From Ignavibacteria bacterium (lineage in GTDB: Bacteria; Bacteroidota; Ignavibacteria; Ch128b): a DNA stretch of 64,000 bases. A model generated the notes under the pieces. It made no database searches, was not told the DNA's origin, and was given only the letters and a program-made list of their open reading frames with translations. The position numbers were made by a program, and so were the translations under genes. The stretch is from NCBI GenBank assembly GCA_016873845.1, contig VGVX01000001.1, forward strand, positions 62,001 through 126,000, written 5' to 3'. Positions 61,781 to 64,000 of this stretch are shown in pieces (positions within the stretch are counted from its first letter, which is position 1; the number at the start of each line of letters is the position of its first letter).

Positions 61781-62694
61781 TCGAACAATCTCACTTTTGT
61801 ATCGACTTTAATACCGCCGGTTTTCATTTGTTCTAGAAGCAGTTCTGTGATTTCATTTAATCGGTTCAACGAGTTCTGCAAATCTTCATAAACTTTTTCA
61901 TCATAAATGATTTTACCTAAGTTATTTTTTTGCTGTTGGGTTTGCTCTAAAAACGAATCAAGTTTTTCGGATAATTCATTCAATCGGCTGACAAGTTTTT
62001 CTGTTTCTTGCAAGGTTAATTTTATTGTTGCAGAATTTTCACTCAGAAGTGTGTTCAACTTTCCAGATGCCTCAGCGGAATTCTTTACAAATTGAGTTAT
62101 ATTTTTTTCATTGGTCACTAAGATTTTATCTAATTTTATAGAAATTTGTTCGAAATTTGAAATTGCATTCCTTAAACTCACAAATAACTTTTCATCGCTG
62201 ATATTCTCAGAAACTTTTTCCAGTAGACCTTTTAAATCAACAATAATTGTTTTCAATTCATTCTCGACATTTCCAATCATTTGAAGTGCACCTGGAATGT
62301 CGGTTGCTAACTTCCCTTCGAGTTCAGTGCTCAAGTTAAATAAATCCTCATTATACCCAGGAAATATTTCAATTTTTTTCCCCCCCATTAAATCCAGCAT
62401 TTCAACTCGTGCTTTCGCATCTGATTTTAATTTTACATCGTTCGGCAGTATTCCACTCACTAAAACAAATCCTCCTTCAACCGTAATGTTAGTCACTTTT
62501 CCCTTTTTCACTCCATTGACAGTGATGTGGTCTCCATTTTCGAGTCCTGAAACTGAGTTAAATTTCATTCTAACAGTGTAACTGTCACCAGCAAGTGTTA
62601 TTCTTTTAGCCCATCCAAGAATCCAAATAAAAGCTAACAGAGCAACTATAACAGTGATTCCGACCTTAATATTTGTTTTTCTACTTTCTTTCAT
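61777..62694 (-). CDS. MCE/MlaD family lipid-transport protein
   Basis: 305 aa: one N-terminal membrane anchor (VGITVIVALLAFIWILGW) and an MCE domain with MKFNSVSGLENGDHITVNG and VEMLDLMGGKKIEIFPGY; the rest is a long coiled coil (ELSEKLDSFLEQTQQQKNNL). Carries phospholipid between membranes with an MlaE/MlaF-type ABC pair, which is not in the window. Confidence 0.88.
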   Translation of the reverse strand: MKESRKTNIKVGITVIVALLAFIWILGWAKRITLAGDSYTVRMKFNSVSGLENGDHITVNGVKKGKVTNITVEGGFVLVSGILPNDVKLKSDAKARVEMLDLMGGKKIEIFPGYNEDLFNLSTELEGKLATDIPGALQMIGNVENELKTIIVDLKGLLEKVSENISDEKLFVSLRNAISNFEQISIKLDKILVTNEKNITQFVKNSAEASGKLNTLLSENSATIKLTLQETEKLVSRLNELSEKLDSFLEQTQQQKNNLGKIIYDEKVYEDLQNSLNRLNEITELLLEQMKTGGIKVDTKVRLFE

Positions 62695-62695
62695 C

Positions 62696-63058
62696 TTAAA
62701 ACTCGCTGTAAACTAATTTATAAAATTTGTCAACAAGATTGCTGTCTATTTGGTTTTCACGTTCAAGGGAATCGAAAAACTTTAAAATCTCATTTAGGTG
62801 TTCATCTGAATAATTCTCATTCTTGATATTTAACCTCAATTTATCAAATGTAGCACTGAGTTTTTTCTTTTGATCAGGCCGTTCCACTCTTAATAATAAT
62901 GAACCTATCAATTCGTCTACATGCTTTTCGCTTAGAATAGTCAAAGTTGTTTTTGCAATCCTGCTTTTTGAACTTGCATAATATGCGACAATACCAATTA
63001 TAATCATTGTCACAGATAATGAAGCAACAAAAATCCTTTGTCTAACTTTAAGATTCAT
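62696..63058 (-). CDS. Membrane-anchored protein of unknown function
   Basis: 120 aa: a basic N-terminus (NLKVRQRIF), one helix (VASLSVTMIIIGIVAYYA) and a helical, charged periplasmic region. It overlaps the CBS-domain gene by 11 nt and is one base from mlaD. No domain is recognised; an accessory role in the MCE system is only a guess from position. Confidence 0.6.
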   Translation of the reverse strand: MNLKVRQRIFVASLSVTMIIIGIVAYYASSKSRIAKTTLTILSEKHVDELIGSLLLRVERPDQKKKLSATFDKLRLNIKNENYSDEHLNEILKFFDSLERENQIDSNLVDKFYKLVYSEF

Positions 63059-64000
63059 TTTTTGTAAGTAATACTGAAGTTATTCTGTTGTTTTTAATTT
63101 CTTTTATCTGTAGTTCATACCCTTTTATCGCAAAACGAAAATTCGTTTTAGGTATTTCACCTAACGTATGAAATATAAATCCGCCAAGCGTGTCATATTC
63201 CGATTCGTCTTCTCTTAAACTTTCATCAAGTAAATTTTCAAATTCTTCTATTGGAATTTTTGCATCTATCAAATAAGAATTTTCATCCAATTTTTTACAA
63301 TACTCGCTTGGTTCATCTGATTGACTGAATTTACTCATTATCTCTTCAATAATATCTTCCAGCGTAATTAAACCGGCAGTACCGCCAAATTCATCGACAA
63401 CAATTGCTATATGTACCTTCTTTGATTGAAAGTCCTTAAACATTTCATCAATTAATTTGATTTCTGGAACAAATAATGGCTGCCTGCATAATTTTTGCAG
63501 AGAAAAATATTGCAGTGAACTCTGCGTCGAATAATATGGTAATAGATCCTTCGCATATAGAATTCCCACTACATTATCAATATTATTTTTGTAAACCGGA
63601 ATCCGTGACCTCTTGTGAGCAAAGATAGTTTGTATAACCGTTTCAAATGACGAATTTATTTCGATGGCTACCATCTCAGTTCGAGTGGTCATAATTTCTC
63701 GTACAGTTGTATCGCCAAATTCAATGATACTGTGAATCAAACTGTGTTCTTCGGATTCAAGCGCACCGTGTTCTTTACCAAGGTCGGCAAGTGTTTTAAT
63801 CTCATCACTGCTAATAGCCATTTTCTTTTTATCAATCACAATCCTTTTTTGCAATAGTCTGGTCATGTGAAAAAATAAAAAGGTAACAGGTGCAAGAAGT
63901 GTGAAAATCCAACTCAAGGGGTATGATGCAAATACTGAGAACTCGATTGGATATTTATTTGCTATAATTTTCGGAAATATTTCCGCGATAATCAACACAG
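63048..64000 (-). CDS. CorC/HlyC-type protein with paired CBS domains (5' truncated by window)
   Basis: The visible 317 residues start in the end of the DUF21 membrane domain (IIAEIFPKIIANKYPIEFSV), continue through a helix (SWIFTLLAPVTFLFF), two CBS repeats (MTTRTEMVAIEI, RIPVYKNNIDNVVGILYAKD and VVDEFGGTAGLITLEDIIEE) and the CorC_HlyC domain at the C-terminus (DEYDTLGGFIFHTLGEIP-like SEYDTLGGFIFHTLG). Divalent cation transport or GldE-like function; its real start lies beyond base 64000. Confidence 0.88.
   Translation of the reverse strand, partial: VLIIAEIFPKIIANKYPIEFSVFASYPLSWIFTLLAPVTFLFFHMTRLLQKRIVIDKKKMAISSDEIKTLADLGKEHGALESEEHSLIHSIIEFGDTTVREIMTTRTEMVAIEINSSFETVIQTIFAHKRSRIPVYKNNIDNVVGILYAKDLLPYYSTQSSLQYFSLQKLCRQPLFVPEIKLIDEMFKDFQSKKVHIAIVVDEFGGTAGLITLEDIIEEIMSKFSQSDEPSEYCKKLDENSYLIDAKIPIEEFENLLDESLREDESEYDTLGGFIFHTLGEIPKTNFRFAIKGYELQIKEIKNNRITSVLLTKNES

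Noticed and set aside
1-64000. CRISPR arrays, tandem-repeat satellites, rRNA genes, riboswitches or phage modules
   Set aside because: No regularly spaced repeats, no rRNA sequence and no structural phage genes were seen; all gaps are short.

Overview
The window looks like chromosomal backbone of a low-GC, Gram-negative bacterium of the Bacteroidota/Chlorobiota side, most likely an Ignavibacteria-type organism. This is an inference from gene content and style, not from a marker search. The supports are an 11-gene complex I cluster without nuoEFG, paired ExbD proteins with a MotA/TolQ/ExbB protein, HprK beside a short HPF, a YbeY lacking the usual third histidine, outer-membrane and MCE proteins, and several start regions carrying a TAnnTTTG -7 box with TTG 19-20 nt upstream, the Bacteroidota-type promoter. 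Almost every base is coding, genes overlap by 1-30 nt, and no phage, IS transposase, CRISPR or plasmid gene is visible.

Layout. 1-4.6 kb: 3' end of glnS, then, convergent on the minus strand, gltX and an iron-sulfur/oxidative-stress set (iscS, a small unknown, an IscA-type carrier, Mn-type sod). 4.6-15.4 kb (minus): nuoABCD-HIJKLMN, interrupted between nuoC and nuoD by a 421-bp element with 26-bp terminal inverted repeats and a broken four-helix-bundle (S23/23S-IVS family) gene. 15.4-16.1 kb: two tiny membrane-protein genes and an exported unknown. 16.2-31.4 kb (plus): a long run with mnmA, an HNH nuclease, trpS, scpAB, rluB, dacB, lysS, envelope proteins, a C-terminal processing protease, a gamma carbonic anhydrase and ybeY. 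31.4-40.3 kb (plus): topA, a Xer recombinase, hpf, hprK, an M23 peptidase, a frame-broken holB, thiolase and 3-hydroxybutyryl-CoA dehydrogenase.

40.3-45.0 kb (minus): merR-type regulator, tRNA-Pro(GGG), purF, pgsA, ftsY, a lipid kinase and a small basic membrane protein, apparently from one promoter. 45.2-48.4 kb: an unknown pair, nadB and a DedA-type protein. 48.5-55.7 kb: a diaminopentanoate-dehydrogenase-like enzyme, a zinc-ribbon membrane protein, BCCP plus biotin carboxylase, mutS2, cvpA and yqeY. 55.7-58.6 kb: ExbD/ExbD/ExbB and a lipoprotein endo/exonuclease-phosphatase. 58.6-64 kb: a GH5-like secreted hydrolase, then (minus) acpS, ggt, an MCE/MlaD protein, an unknown and the 3' part of a CorC/HlyC-type CBS protein.

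Most of the window is housekeeping. The items most worth a second look are the inverted-repeat element inside the nuo operon; two genes (HNH nuclease, holB) whose frames would each be repaired by one extra A in a poly-A run; a TrpRS with a Thermotoga-type [4Fe-4S] cysteine pattern; a tRNA whose first base directly abuts the stop codon of a regulator gene; and recurrent promoters that leave almost no 5' UTR.
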